DNA of 64,000 nucleotides from Duganella sp. CF402 (GTDB taxonomy: Bacteria > Pseudomonadota > Gammaproteobacteria > Burkholderiales > Burkholderiaceae_D). Shown in pieces: positions 9,223 through 17,976 of this stretch. Location of the stretch: positions 2,834,262 to 2,898,261 of the forward strand of contig NZ_FOBG01000001.1 in NCBI RefSeq assembly GCF_900109645.1, in the 5' to 3' direction. Each line of letters starts with the position of its first letter. Position 1 is the stretch's first letter. Both the position numbers and the translations under genes were made by a program. A model generated the notes under the pieces. It did no database searches. It was not told the origin of the DNA and saw only the letters and a program-made list of their open reading frames with translations.

Positions 9223-10830
9223 ATGTTGCCGCGCCTGGACGCCGCCATCGTCACGCCGGTCAAGCCGGCTGACGGCGCCGGTGCGGGCGTTGCCATCGGC
9301 GATGGCCGCCAGGCGGCTTTCCAGCGCGCGGTGCAAAGCCTGGTCGGCCAGACCGTGCCGGCCGAGGTGCTCTCCAAGCTCAAGGACGGCAGCTACCTGG
9401 TCAAGGTGGCGGAAAATTCCGTGCGCCTGATGCTGCCGGGCGACACCCAGGTCGGCACCAGCGTGCCACTGACCGTGCTCACGGCCCAGCCGCGCCCCAC
9501 CTTCCAGCTCGGCACCAGCACGCCGGGCGCCGCCCCCACCCTGTTGTACACCGATGCCGGCGCGGCCGAGGGCGGCGAGGCCGCCACCCTGCCATCGCAA
9601 GGCGCCGTGGTGCTGCCCGGCAGCGGCAAACCGGCCAGCGGCGCGGCGCAAGGCGCGCCCGGCCAGCCCGGTGCGCCCACCACTGGCGCTGGCGCCGGTG
9701 CCGGCGCACCAGCCGATGCCGACGCCGCTCCCGGCCAGCTCCAGCCCGGCCTGCCCGGCACGCCAGCCAGCGGTGCCGGCGCCACTGCCGGCAACCCGGC
9801 CGCCAACAGCGGCAACAGCGCCGCCACCGGCCGTCCCGGCTTGCCGGCCGGAGCCGCCCCCGACACCCCCGATGCCCCTGCCGGCAACGCCGCGCAAGCT
9901 GGCCGCCCGGCCATCGCTGCCGGCAATGCCGCCCTGCCGAATCCCGCCGCCGCCCTGGCCACGCCAGCCGGCGCGGCACAAGCGCAAGCGGCCGCCACGC
10001 TGGCGGCAGGCAGCGCCGGCTCCGCCGTCCCGGCCGACGCCGTCAAGCCGCAAAGCCTGGCCGCCACCCTGCTTGGCAAGGCGCCGCTGACGCCGGCCAG
10101 CGAGCTGCCCGAACTCAGCGCCAACACCCCGCAAGCGACGCTGAGCAGCGCCGCGCGCGTGCTGACCACTGTGCTGAGCACCGCGCAAGCGGGTCAGGCG
10201 GCGCAAGCGGCGCTGATCGGCAAGACCGCGTTGTTCGGCAACGCCGCGCCCGACACCGACGCGCTGGCGCAACAGCTGCACGAGACCATTTCCAAGAGCG
10301 GCCTGTTCTATGAATCGCACGTGGCCGAATGGGTCAAGGGCGAGCGCCCGCTGGCCGAGCTGATGCGCGAGCCGCAGATGCAGCGCCTGCTGCAACAGCA
10401 AGGCGGCGAAACTGCCGCGCGCGCCGCCGCCGGCGGCCCCGACCTGAGCGCCGCGCAAATGATCAACCAGCAGCTGCACACGCAGGAGCAAAACCGCGTG
10501 CTGTGGCACGGCCAGGCCTGGCCCGGGCAAGAAATGCAATGGGATGTGCGGCGTGAGCAGCGCGAAGGCGGCCAGGGCGGCAACGGCGATGCCGACGGCG
10601 AGCCGGAACAGATCTGGCGCAGCGGCGTGCGCTTCCGCCTGCCGCTGCTGGGCGCAGTGTCGGCGGCGGTGACGCTGGTCGGCGAGCAAGTCCACATCCA
10701 GGTGCAGACCGACAGCGACGGCAGCGCCGTCACGCTGCGCGCCTATGCCAGCCAGCTGGAAAGCGCGATGGCGGCGGCCGGCGCGCAATTGTCCTCGCTG
10801 ACCATCAGCCAGGAGGACGATCATGGCTGA
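9223..10830 (+). CDS. FliK-like hook-length control protein (second copy)
   Basis: A 535-residue protein of strongly Ala/Gly/Pro-rich composition. Residues about 95-300 are low complexity. The C-terminal 120 residues (from about RSGVRFRLPLLGAVSAAV through VHIQVQTDSDGSAVTLRAY) resemble the Flg_hook domain of FliK, which contacts the FlhB C-terminal domain to switch export specificity. A separate and more canonical fliK is at 17977-19680, so this is a paralogue or an analogue. Its last 8 bp overlap the next gene, which encodes a lone FlhB C-terminal-like domain, so the two are translationally coupled. Together these suggest a dedicated length-control or specificity module. A different function of the Flg_hook fold cannot be excluded. 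Confidence 0.75.
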   Translation: MLPRLDAAIVTPVKPADGAGAGVAIGDGRQAAFQRAVQSLVGQTVPAEVLSKLKDGSYLVKVAENSVRLMLPGDTQVGTSVPLTVLTAQPRPTFQLGTSTPGAAPTLLYTDAGAAEGGEAATLPSQGAVVLPGSGKPASGAAQGAPGQPGAPTTGAGAGAGAPADADAAPGQLQPGLPGTPASGAGATAGNPAANSGNSAATGRPGLPAGAAPDTPDAPAGNAAQAGRPAIAAGNAALPNPAAALATPAGAAQAQAAATLAAGSAGSAVPADAVKPQSLAATLLGKAPLTPASELPELSANTPQATLSSAARVLTTVLSTAQAGQAAQAALIGKTALFGNAAPDTDALAQQLHETISKSGLFYESHVAEWVKGERPLAELMREPQMQRLLQQQGGETAARAAAGGPDLSAAQMINQQLHTQEQNRVLWHGQAWPGQEMQWDVRREQREGGQGGNGDADGEPEQIWRSGVRFRLPLLGAVSAAVTLVGEQVHIQVQTDSDGSAVTLRAYASQLESAMAAAGAQLSSLTISQEDDHG

Positions 10831-11155
10831 CGAAGCCGCGCGCAAGCCGCTGCAGCAGGCGGTGGCGCTGGCCTACGACAGCGGCAAGCCCGCCCCCAAA
10901 GTGGTGGCCAAGGGCCGCGGACTGGTGGCCGAGCAGATCATCCACGTGGCGCAGGAAGCCGGCGTGGCCATCCATGAGTCGAAAGAACTTGTGTCCCTGC
11001 TCATGGAAGTTGATCTGGACCAACAGATCCCGCCTATTCTTTATCGTACAATTGCGGAACTATTAGCGTGGCTATATCATATTGAAGCAGCGCAAAAGTC
11101 TGGTATGCCCCTGCCTCCGGCGCCGGACACCAGCATCCCCTTGACCGAAATTTGA
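10823..11155 (+). CDS. Orphan FlhB C-terminal-domain protein (FhlB/EscU-like)
   Basis: 110 residues. Residues 10-85 align by eye with the part of FlhB that follows the autocleavage site: AVALAYDSGKPAPKVVAKGRG here versus AVALKYSDGMRGAPKVVAKG in the full FlhB of this window. The later segment, IPPILYRTIAELLAWLYHIE, corresponds to IPEQLYAAVAEVLAYVF. It lacks the membrane domain and the NPTH cleavage motif. It would thus act as a free-standing copy of the cytosolic specificity-switch domain. Start ATG overlaps the upstream FliK-like gene by 8 bp and has a strong AGGAGGA ribosome site. The last 40 codons are unusually AT-rich for this genome. Confidence 0.88.
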   Translation: MADEAARKPLQQAVALAYDSGKPAPKVVAKGRGLVAEQIIHVAQEAGVAIHESKELVSLLMEVDLDQQIPPILYRTIAELLAWLYHIEAAQKSGMPLPPAPDTSIPLTEI

Positions 11156-11170
11156 CCGAACTGGCTTTAG

Positions 11171-11929
11171 ATGTACCCACACTTTCAGGATGCGGAATTG
11201 GAAAACTGGCACGATTTTGAAGTCGAATCACGACGGGAAATCTTCTCCCTGCTGCGCGGTATCGGCGAAAAAAACCAGTTGATCCGCATGCTGATCCAGG
11301 GCGAGTCGGACGTCTGCGTGACCTCCATCCTCGACGTCGACGAAGCGGCCAACATCGTCTACCTTGACTGTTCGATCGACCAGGAGCAGAACAAGCGCAT
11401 CCTGGCCTCGCGCCGGCTGTCGTTTGAAACCACGCTGGACAAGGTGCGCATCCTGTTTGCGGCCGACCAGATCGAGCAGACCCAGTTCGAAGGCAACCCG
11501 GCCTTCAAGATTCCGTTCCCGGACACCCTGATCCGCTTGCAGCGGCGCGAGTACTACCGCATCGCCACGCCGGTGACCAACCCGGTGCGGGTGCAGATCG
11601 CCCTGCCGGCCGAGCTGGGCGGCCCGACCACCTTCCCGCTGGCCGACATCAGCTGCGGCGGCATCGCCATCCTTGACAACAAAATGGTGCTGGGCGACGC
11701 CATCGGCAAGAGCTACCTGGACTGCAAGATCGACCTGCCGGAAATCGGCCCGATCACCACCGCGCTGCAGGTGCGCAACTCGCTGGACCTGACCCTGCTG
11801 AACAACAAGACCAACCGCCGCCTGGGCTGCGAGTTCGTCAACATCCCACGCGGCGCGCTGGCCAGCGTCCAGCGCTACATCACCAAACTCGAACGCGAAC
11901 GCAACGCCCGCATCGCCGGCCTGACTTAA
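11171..11929 (+). CDS. ycgR: Flagellar brake protein YcgR (PilZ domain)
   Basis: A 252-residue c-di-GMP receptor. An N-terminal YcgR domain (about 5-105) is followed by a PilZ domain (about 120-235). Both ligand-binding motifs are present: RxxxR as R126-EYY-R130, and DxSxxG as D159-I-S161-CG-G164. When bound to c-di-GMP, YcgR proteins dock on the switch complex or stator and slow or bias the motor. It ends the fliD operon (15 bp after the FlhB-like gene) and with the nearby diguanylate cyclase gives a local second-messenger circuit. Possible internal promoter for it lies inside the upstream gene (AT-rich patch near 11052-11080). Confidence 0.95.
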   Translation: MYPHFQDAELENWHDFEVESRREIFSLLRGIGEKNQLIRMLIQGESDVCVTSILDVDEAANIVYLDCSIDQEQNKRILASRRLSFETTLDKVRILFAADQIEQTQFEGNPAFKIPFPDTLIRLQRREYYRIATPVTNPVRVQIALPAELGGPTTFPLADISCGGIAILDNKMVLGDAIGKSYLDCKIDLPEIGPITTALQVRNSLDLTLLNNKTNRRLGCEFVNIPRGALASVQRYITKLERERNARIAGLT

Positions 11930-11932
11930 GCG

Positions 11933-11943
11933 CCCCCCCCCCC
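11933..11943. repeat. 11-base poly-C tract
   Basis: A homopolymer of 11 C starting four bases after the ycgR stop codon, in the gap between the convergent ycgR and fliE genes. It is intergenic, so slippage would not shift a reading frame. Confidence 0.95.
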
Positions 11944-11982
11944 GCGCCGCCAACAGGCAGTAGCTCAGACTAGACCCTGAAA

Positions 11983-12022
11983 AATAAAAAAGCCCTGAAG
12001 TTGGACCGTAACTTCAGGGCTT
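11983..12022 (-). terminator. fliE terminator (minus strand)
   Basis: Perfect 13-bp inverted repeat AAGCCCTGAAGTT (11990-12002) / AACTTCAGGGCTT (12010-12022) with a 7-base loop. Read on the minus strand it is followed by a T-rich tract (complement of AAAATAAAAA). It ends about 20 bp beyond the fliE stop. It may also slow transcription from ycgR, though the plus-strand side lacks a clean T-run. Confidence 0.88.
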
Positions 12023-12041
12023 CAGTTCAGTTTGTCCGAGC

Positions 12042-12386
12042 TTAAACCTGCATGTTCATGATGTCGTGGTAGGCCGACACCAGCTTGTTGCGCACCTGGA
12101 TCGTGCCCTGGAAGTTGATGCTGGCTTTTTGTTGCGCAATCATCACATCCGACAGGCTGACGCTGTCATCCCCCATCGCAAACTGTTTGCTCAAGCCATC
12201 GGCCTCGACCTGGCTGGCGTTGACGGCGTCCAGCGACTTTTTCAGGGCGTCGGAGAAATTCGCCTTGGGTACGGCGGCCGGCTCGGTCGCGATCACCGGC
12301 GGCTGCAGGTCCGGCTTGGTCGCGTGCGCGCGCAGCTGCGCTATCATGGCTTGGATTCGACTACTGTCAATTCCACCTGTAATCAT
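12042..12386 (-). CDS. fliE: Flagellar hook-basal body complex protein FliE
   Basis: A 114-residue export substrate linking the MS ring to the rod. The C-terminal half is typical: ADGLSKQFAMGDDSVSLSDV, then MIAQQKASINFQGTIQVRNK, ending LVSAYHDIMNMQV. The frame is open further upstream, but the ATG at 12386 is chosen because it has an AAGGAG ribosome site seven bases upstream and gives the usual family length. It is divergent from fliF, as in enteric bacteria, so the 163-bp gap carries both promoters. Confidence 0.96.
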   Translation of the reverse strand: MITGGIDSSRIQAMIAQLRAHATKPDLQPPVIATEPAAVPKANFSDALKKSLDAVNASQVEADGLSKQFAMGDDSVSLSDVMIAQQKASINFQGTIQVRNKLVSAYHDIMNMQV

Positions 12387-12479
12387 TGCTAACTCCTTTT
12401 TAAACGTGGTGCCAGAATAACAAGGACCACGCCAGCCCCCTGCATTGAGCAGGACCGTAAACGGCGCTCTGTTCCCCCT

Positions 12480-12512
12480 ATTGAATTTCCAAAATACAAG
12501 CAATAATGGCGG
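12480..12512 (+). promoter_or_regulatory. Candidate promoter of fliF operon with ATAATGGCGG word
   Basis: AATAAT at 12502-12507 inside the word ATAATGGCGG (12503-12512), 38 bp before the fliF ATG. A poor -35 (ATTGAA or TTGAAT near 12480) is present. The same ten bases occur upstream of fliL (19825-19834), and ATAATGGC upstream of flhB. The weak -35 fits activator-dependent class II promoters. This is inference from shared words. Confidence 0.4.
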
Positions 12513-12549
12513 TATTCCTTAAAGAACCCTCAATCGGGACCCAACCATC

Positions 12550-14295
12550 ATGGCCGTAGCGGAAGAGATCGACAACGACACAGCAGCCGGCGCGCAAGAC
12601 GACGGCGTCGAGAAGCTGCCCTTCATCCAGACGCCGATGGGGCGCAACTTCCTGCGCGCCGCCGGCGCGGCCGCCATCGCCGCCATCCTGGTCGGCCTGT
12701 GGCTATGGAACAAGCCGCCCGACTACGCGGTGCTGTTCTCCAACTTCACCGACCGCGACGGCGGCGCCATCACGGCCGAACTGGACAAGCTCAACATCAA
12801 GCACAAGTTCGCCGACAACGGCACCGCCATCCTGGTGCCGGCCGACCAGGTGCACGACATCCGCCTCAAGCTGGCGGCCCAAGGCTTGCCGAAAGGCGGC
12901 ACGGTCGGCTTCGAGCTGATGGAAAACCAGAAGCTGGGCGTGTCCCAGTTCGCCGAGCAGGTCAATTACCAGCGCGCGCTCGAAGGCGAGCTGGCCCGTT
13001 CCATCATGTCGCTGGCGCCGGTGGAAAACGCCCGCGTCCACCTGGCGCTGCCGAAGCCGTCCGTGTTCGTGCGCGACCAGCAAAAACCGACCGCCTCGGT
13101 GATCGTTACCCTGCGCACCAACCGCATGCTGGATGCGCAGCAGACCGGCTCCATCATCCACCTGGTGGCGTCCAGCGTGGCCGAACTGACCCCGGCCAAC
13201 GTCACCGTGGTCGACCAGGCCGGCAACCTGATTTCCGAGCAAAACAAGCCGGGCGCGATCGCCAACGCCAAGCTCGACGAGCTGCAGCTGAAATACGTCA
13301 AGGACCTGCAGGCGCAGGTGATCAAGCAAGTCGAATCGATCGTCGCGCCGATCGTCGGCGAAGACAATGTGCGCGCCGAGGCAGTGGCCGATGTCGACTT
13401 TGCCAAGATCGAGCAGGCCTCCGAGAACTACAAGCCGAACTCGCCCCCGGCCGCCTCGGCCATCCGCAGCCAGCAAACCAGCGAGACCAACGGCAACAAC
13501 AGCACCAACAATCCGGGCGGCATCCCGGGCGCGCTGTCGAACCAGCCGCCGGGCACCGCCACCGCCCCGCTCAACCAGACCGCCCAGGCCAACGGCCCCA
13601 ACGCGCCGCCGCCGGGCACCGTGCCCGGCACCGTCAACCCCAACGCCGCCGGCGGCACCAGCCACAAGGAATCGACTACCAACTACGAAGTCGATAAAAC
13701 CGTGCGCTACGAGCAACGCGGCATGGGCGGCCTGCGCCGCCTGACCGTGGCGGTGGTGGTCAACTACAAGCGCATTGTCGATAAGAACGGCAAAGTCACG
13801 GTAAAAGCCTATACTCCTGAAGAGATGGCCAAGATCAACGACCTGGTCAAGCAGGCGATGGGCTACAACCAGGATCGCGGCGACGCCGTCAGCGTGGCCA
13901 ACTCGCCGTTCGATGGCGTCGACAAGCCGTACGAGCCGCCGCCGGAATGGTGGAAGGACCCGGCCAACTTGCCGATGGCCAAGGATCTGGCGAAGTTCCT
14001 GATCACCGCCCTGATCTTGCTGTACATCGTGCTGCGCATCGTGCGTCCGATGATGCGTCCGGTGTTCAAGAAGATCGACGAGATCAACGCGCCGGAGCCG
14101 GAACCGGAAGTGCCGGAGGAAGTGGTCGAGGAAGGTCCGGACGAAGCGCTCATCGCCGAAGAAGAACTGCGCAAAATGGAAGAAAACACCGCGCGCAGCT
14201 ACCGCGACAACCTCGCGATGGCCAAGAAACTGGCGGTGGAGGACCCACGCATTGTGGCCAACGTGATCAAGGAATGGATAGGCGCAAATGACTGA
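12550..14295 (+). CDS. fliF: Flagellar MS-ring protein FliF
   Basis: 581 residues forming the membrane ring on which the basal body assembles. An N-terminal transmembrane helix lies at about 37-55 (AAGAAAIAAILVGLWLW), then the ring-building motifs (DYAVLFSNFTDRDGGAI, and LPKGGTVGFELME). A Pro/Asn/Gly-rich linker spans about 295-375. A second transmembrane helix lies at about 476-496 (LAKFLITALILLYIVLRIV). The acidic cytosolic tail ends EDPRIVANVIKEWI, the segment that binds FliG. Length is normal. It is the first gene of fliFGHIJK; its last 8 bp overlap fliG. Confidence 0.98.
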   Translation: MAVAEEIDNDTAAGAQDDGVEKLPFIQTPMGRNFLRAAGAAAIAAILVGLWLWNKPPDYAVLFSNFTDRDGGAITAELDKLNIKHKFADNGTAILVPADQVHDIRLKLAAQGLPKGGTVGFELMENQKLGVSQFAEQVNYQRALEGELARSIMSLAPVENARVHLALPKPSVFVRDQQKPTASVIVTLRTNRMLDAQQTGSIIHLVASSVAELTPANVTVVDQAGNLISEQNKPGAIANAKLDELQLKYVKDLQAQVIKQVESIVAPIVGEDNVRAEAVADVDFAKIEQASENYKPNSPPAASAIRSQQTSETNGNNSTNNPGGIPGALSNQPPGTATAPLNQTAQANGPNAPPPGTVPGTVNPNAAGGTSHKESTTNYEVDKTVRYEQRGMGGLRRLTVAVVVNYKRIVDKNGKVTVKAYTPEEMAKINDLVKQAMGYNQDRGDAVSVANSPFDGVDKPYEPPPEWWKDPANLPMAKDLAKFLITALILLYIVLRIVRPMMRPVFKKIDEINAPEPEPEVPEEVVEEGPDEALIAEEELRKMEENTARSYRDNLAMAKKLAVEDPRIVANVIKEWIGAND

Positions 14296-15286
14296 GAATA
14301 CCGGACTGCAAAAGGCCGCCATCCTGATGCTGGCGATGGGCGAGACCGAGGCCGCCGAGGTGATGAAGTTCCTCGGCCCGCGCGAAGTGCTCAAGCTGGG
14401 CGCGGCGATGGCCACCATGAAGAACGTGCCGCACGAGGAAGTGGTCGGCACGCTGGACAATTTCCGCGACATGGTGGCGGCCGCCTCCACCGTGGGCCTC
14501 GATTCGGACGAGTATATCCGCCAGGTGCTGACCAAGGCGCTGGGCGACGACAAGGCCTCGGTGCTGCTGTCGCGCATTCTGGGCGGCAAGGACGCCTCGG
14601 GCATCGAATCGCTGAAGTGGATGGATTCGCAATCGGTCGCCGAGCTGATCCGCAACGAACACCCGCAGATCATCGCCACCATCCTGGTCCACCTCGAGCG
14701 CGACCAGGCCTGCGAAATCCTCGGCCACTTCACCGACCGCCTGCGCAACGACGTGGTGCTGCGGATCGCCACGCTGGACGGCGTGCAGCCGGCCGCGCTG
14801 CGCGAGCTGAACGACGTGCTCACCAAGCTGCTGTCGGGTAACGAGAACATCAAGAAATCGACGCTGGGCGGCGTGCGCGCGGCGGCCGAGATCCTCAACT
14901 TCATGTCCGGCGAGCAGGAAAGCTCGGTCATGGACAATATCAAGAACTACGACAACGACATGGCGCAGAAGATCATGGACGAGATGTTCGTGTTCGACAA
15001 CCTGATCGATATCGACGACCGCGGCATCCAGCTGCTGCTGCGCGAGGTGCAGTCCGAGATGCTGATCATCGCCCTGAAGGGCGCGTCGCAGGAACTGCGC
15101 GACAAGATCTTCAAGAACATGTCGGCGCGCGCCTCGGAAATGATGCGCGAAGACCTGGAGTCGAAAGGTCCGGTGCGCCTGTCGGAAGTGGAAACGCAAC
15201 AAAAGCAAATCCTGCAAATCGTGCGCCGCCTGGCCGACGAAGGCCAGATCGTGCTAGGTGGTAAAGGCGAGGATTCCTTCGTTTAA
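14288..15286 (+). CDS. fliG: Flagellar motor switch protein FliG
   Basis: 332 residues, the rotor component that couples to the stator. The EHPQ motif of the middle domain is at about residue 124 (NEHPQIIATILVHL). The C-terminal torque helix has the charged residues expected (LIDIDDRGIQLLLREVQSE), and the tail (GPVRLSEVETQQKQILQIVR) closely follows the enterobacterial protein. The ATG overlaps fliF by 8 bp and fliH follows 2 bp after the stop, indicating tight coupling within the operon. Confidence 0.98.
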   Translation: MTENTGLQKAAILMLAMGETEAAEVMKFLGPREVLKLGAAMATMKNVPHEEVVGTLDNFRDMVAAASTVGLDSDEYIRQVLTKALGDDKASVLLSRILGGKDASGIESLKWMDSQSVAELIRNEHPQIIATILVHLERDQACEILGHFTDRLRNDVVLRIATLDGVQPAALRELNDVLTKLLSGNENIKKSTLGGVRAAAEILNFMSGEQESSVMDNIKNYDNDMAQKIMDEMFVFDNLIDIDDRGIQLLLREVQSEMLIIALKGASQELRDKIFKNMSARASEMMREDLESKGPVRLSEVETQQKQILQIVRRLADEGQIVLGGKGEDSFV

Positions 15287-15288
15287 AC

Positions 15289-16056
15289 ATGGTCATACAT
15301 ACGAAAGAACAGCAGACGGCGTTCCAGCGCTGGGAGATGACGTCGTTCGGCGACGAACGGCCGAGTTCGATCGCCCAGCGCGAAGCCGAGCAGCGCGAAC
15401 GCGACGCCGAGAACGCGCGCCTCGAAGCCGAGCAGCGCGTGCAGGACGCCTTGCAGGCGCAGCAGGAACAAATGGAAATGGGCCCGCCGCTGCCGCCGCC
15501 CACCGCCTACCCGACGGTCGAAGAGCTGGAGCAAATCCGCGAAGACGCGCGCAAGGAAGGCTATGAGGAAGGCCATGCGGCCGGCCACGCCGACGGCCAT
15601 GCCGAAGCCACCGAAGCCGGCCTGGCAGCCACCAGGGAAGAATTGCAGCACGTACGCGCGCTGGCCGACAGCTTCAGCGAAGCGCTGCACGGCGCCGACC
15701 AGCTGATCGCCAACGAGGTGCTGGACCTGGCGCTGCAACTGGCCAAGGGCATGCTGAAGAACGCGCTGCAAGTGAAGCCGGAACTGATCCTGCCGATCGT
15801 GCGCGACGCCATCGAATACCTGCCGGTGCTGCAGCAGCCGGCGCTGCTGGTGCTGCATCCGGACGACGCCGCCACCGTGCGCGCCGGCATCGGCGAAGAG
15901 CTCGACAAGGGCGGCTGGCGCGTGGTGGAAGATCCTTCGGTCGGCCGTGGCGGCTGCAAGGTCGACACCGCCAGCAACCAGATCGACGCCACCGCCGCCG
16001 CGCGCTGGCAGCGCCTGAGCCACGCGCTCGGCAAAGAAGTGGACTGGCTGGCCTGA
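15289..16056 (+). CDS. fliH: Flagellar assembly protein FliH
   Basis: A 255-residue regulator of the export ATPase FliI and part of its peripheral stalk. The N-terminal third is highly charged coiled coil ([20 protein letters not shown]). A short run of Gly-x-x-x-Gly-like spacing ([17 protein letters not shown]) is characteristic of FliH. The C-terminal region shows the FliH/V-ATPase-E-like fold ([14 protein letters not shown], then [13 protein letters not shown]). It sits between fliG (2-bp gap) and fliI (2-bp gap). Confidence 0.96.
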   Translation: MVIHTKEQQTAFQRWEMTSFGDERPSSIAQREAEQRERDAENARLEAEQRVQDALQAQQEQMEMGPPLPPPTAYPTVEELEQIREDARKEGYEEGHAAGHADGHAEATEAGLAATREELQHVRALADSFSEALHGADQLIANEVLDLALQLAKGMLKNALQVKPELILPIVRDAIEYLPVLQQPALLVLHPDDAATVRAGIGEELDKGGWRVVEDPSVGRGGCKVDTASNQIDATAAARWQRLSHALGKEVDWLA

Positions 16057-16058
16057 TC

Positions 16059-17477
16059 ATGGACGCCGCAACTGCTCCCGCCCCTGCCGCCAACGTCCAC
16101 GCCGGGCGCTGGAAATCCTACCTCAACGATTGCGCCGAACTGGTCGGTTTTGTCGAGCCGATGCAGGTCTCGGGCCGCGTCACGCGCGTGGCCGGGCTGG
16201 TGATGGAAGCGGTCGGCCTGCGGCTGGCCGTGGGCGCCGCCTGCACCGTGCCGCTGCCGGCCGGCGGCAAGATCGAGGCCGAAGTGGTCGGCTTCGAAGG
16301 CGACAAGCTGTTCCTGATGCCGCAGTCCGACGTCGAAGGCGTGGTGCCCGGCACCCGCGTGTTCCCGGTCGAACCGGCCATCCCCAAGCCGGGCAGCGTG
16401 ACCCATCCGCGCCGCCGCCCGAGCGACCGCGCGCGCCACCTGCCGGTCGGCCCGGAACTGCTGGGCCGCGTGCTGGACGGCGCCGGCCGCCCGCTGGACG
16501 GCCTCGGCCCGCTCAACACCACCGACAGCGCGCCGATCAACACCCGCCCCGCCAACCCGCTGGGCCGCGCGCCGATCGCCGAAACGCTGGACGTGGGCGT
16601 GCGCTCGATCAACGCCATGCTGACCGTCGGACGCGGCCAGCGCATGGGCTTGTTCGCCGGTTCCGGCGTCGGCAAGTCGGTGCTGCTGGGTATGATGGCG
16701 CGCTACACCGAGGCCGACATCATCGTGGTCGGCCTGATCGGCGAACGCGGACGCGAAGTCAAAGAATTCATCGAGCAAATCCTCGGCGAGGAAGGCCTGG
16801 CGCGCTCGGTGGTGGTGGCGGCCCCGGCCGACACGCCGCCGCTGATGCGCCTGCAAGGCGCGGCCTACGCCACCGCAATTGCCGAGCACTTCCGCGACAA
16901 AGGCCAGAACGTGCTGCTGATCATGGACTCGCTGACCCGCTACGCGATGGCGCAGCGTGAAATCGCGCTGGCCATCGGCGAGCCGCCGGCCACCAAGGGC
17001 TATCCGCCGTCGGTGTTTGCCAAGCTGCCGATCCTGGTCGAACGCGCCGGCAACGGCGAAATGGGCGGCGGCTCGATCACCGCCTTCTACACCGTGCTGA
17101 CCGAGGGCGACGACCAGCAAGACCCGATCGCCGACTCGGCGCGCGCCATCCTGGACGGCCACATCGTCCTGAACCGCCGCCTGGCCGAGGCCGGCCACTA
17201 CCCGGCCATCGACATCGAGCAATCGATCAGCCGCGCGATGCACTCGATCACCTCGCCCGAGCACCAGAGCAAGGCGCGCCAGCTCAAGCAATTGTTCTCG
17301 CGCTTCGAGCGCAGCCGCGACCTGATCAGCGTCGGCGCCTACGCCGCCGGCACCGATCCGGTACTCGACCAGGCGATCCAGCTGCACGACCGCATCGAGC
17401 ATTTTTTGCAACAACAAATCACCGAACGGGTGACCATGAGCGAGAGCTTGGGCCAACTTACCTCTCTATTCGACTGA
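16059..17477 (+). CDS. fliI: Flagellum-specific ATPase FliI
   Basis: 472 residues of the F1-beta-like ATPase that energises and unfolds export substrates. The Walker A motif GSGVGKS is at 201-207, Walker B is in [20 protein letters not shown], and the conserved export-ATPase stretch [18 protein letters not shown] follows. The N-terminal beta-barrel and C-terminal helical domain ([19 protein letters not shown]) are intact. It follows fliH by 2 bp. Downstream, a 39-bp gap to fliJ contains TTGACG-N15-TATAAT, a possible internal promoter. Confidence 0.98.
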   Translation: MDAATAPAPAANVHAGRWKSYLNDCAELVGFVEPMQVSGRVTRVAGLVMEAVGLRLAVGAACTVPLPAGGKIEAEVVGFEGDKLFLMPQSDVEGVVPGTRVFPVEPAIPKPGSVTHPRRRPSDRARHLPVGPELLGRVLDGAGRPLDGLGPLNTTDSAPINTRPANPLGRAPIAETLDVGVRSINAMLTVGRGQRMGLFAGSGVGKSVLLGMMARYTEADIIVVGLIGERGREVKEFIEQILGEEGLARSVVVAAPADTPPLMRLQGAAYATAIAEHFRDKGQNVLLIMDSLTRYAMAQREIALAIGEPPATKGYPPSVFAKLPILVERAGNGEMGGGSITAFYTVLTEGDDQQDPIADSARAILDGHIVLNRRLAEAGHYPAIDIEQSISRAMHSITSPEHQSKARQLKQLFSRFERSRDLISVGAYAAGTDPVLDQAIQLHDRIEHFLQQQITERVTMSESLGQLTSLFD

Positions 17478-17516
17478 TTGACGCAGTACCCCGCCACCTA
17501 TAATTAAGCTAAGAAT

Positions 17517-17957
17517 ATGGCTTCCAAAGCGCAATTAGAAACCTTGATGGACCTGGCGCGGCGCGAAACGGACGATGCCGCCAAGCGGCTGGGCATTGCC
17601 CTGAAAGCCGTGGATGACGCCAGGCAAAAGCACCAGATGCTGGTCGGCTACCAGAACGAGTACATCAAGCGTTTCGAGGCGGCGCAGGCGGCGGGCATTA
17701 CACCGATGGCTTACCGGAATTTCGTGGCGTTCATCGAAAAGCTGGACACTGCGGTCAAGGGCCAGCTCGACATGATCAAGCACGCCGAGCACCGCAGTGA
17801 ACAGGAAAAGGCCGCGTGGCAAGCCAGCGAGCGCAAGCGCATGTCCTACTCCACCCTGAACGACCGGGCGGATGCCGCCGCGCTCAAGCTGGAAAACAAG
17901 CGCGACCAGAAGCAAATGGACGAGCACGCAGCAAGGCAGGCGTACTACAAACGATGA
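17517..17957 (+). CDS. fliJ: Flagellar export protein FliJ
   Basis: A 146-residue coiled-coil protein that acts as the central stalk of the FliI ring and as a chaperone escort. The N-terminus ASKAQLETLMDLARRETDDA and the long charged helices with no other domain match the family. The ribosome site is weak (only TAAG before the ATG). A TATAAT sits 13 bp upstream of the start, so a short-leader internal transcript is possible. fliK follows after 19 bp. Confidence 0.94.
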   Translation: MASKAQLETLMDLARRETDDAAKRLGIALKAVDDARQKHQMLVGYQNEYIKRFEAAQAAGITPMAYRNFVAFIEKLDTAVKGQLDMIKHAEHRSEQEKAAWQASERKRMSYSTLNDRADAAALKLENKRDQKQMDEHAARQAYYKR

Positions 17958-17976
17958 CATTCAGAGAGCGCGAAAC

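Noticed and set aside
12387..12503. Upstream extension of the fliE reading frame
   Set aside because: The added 39 residues have no family similarity, and the ATG at 12386 has a strong AAGGAG site and the usual length.
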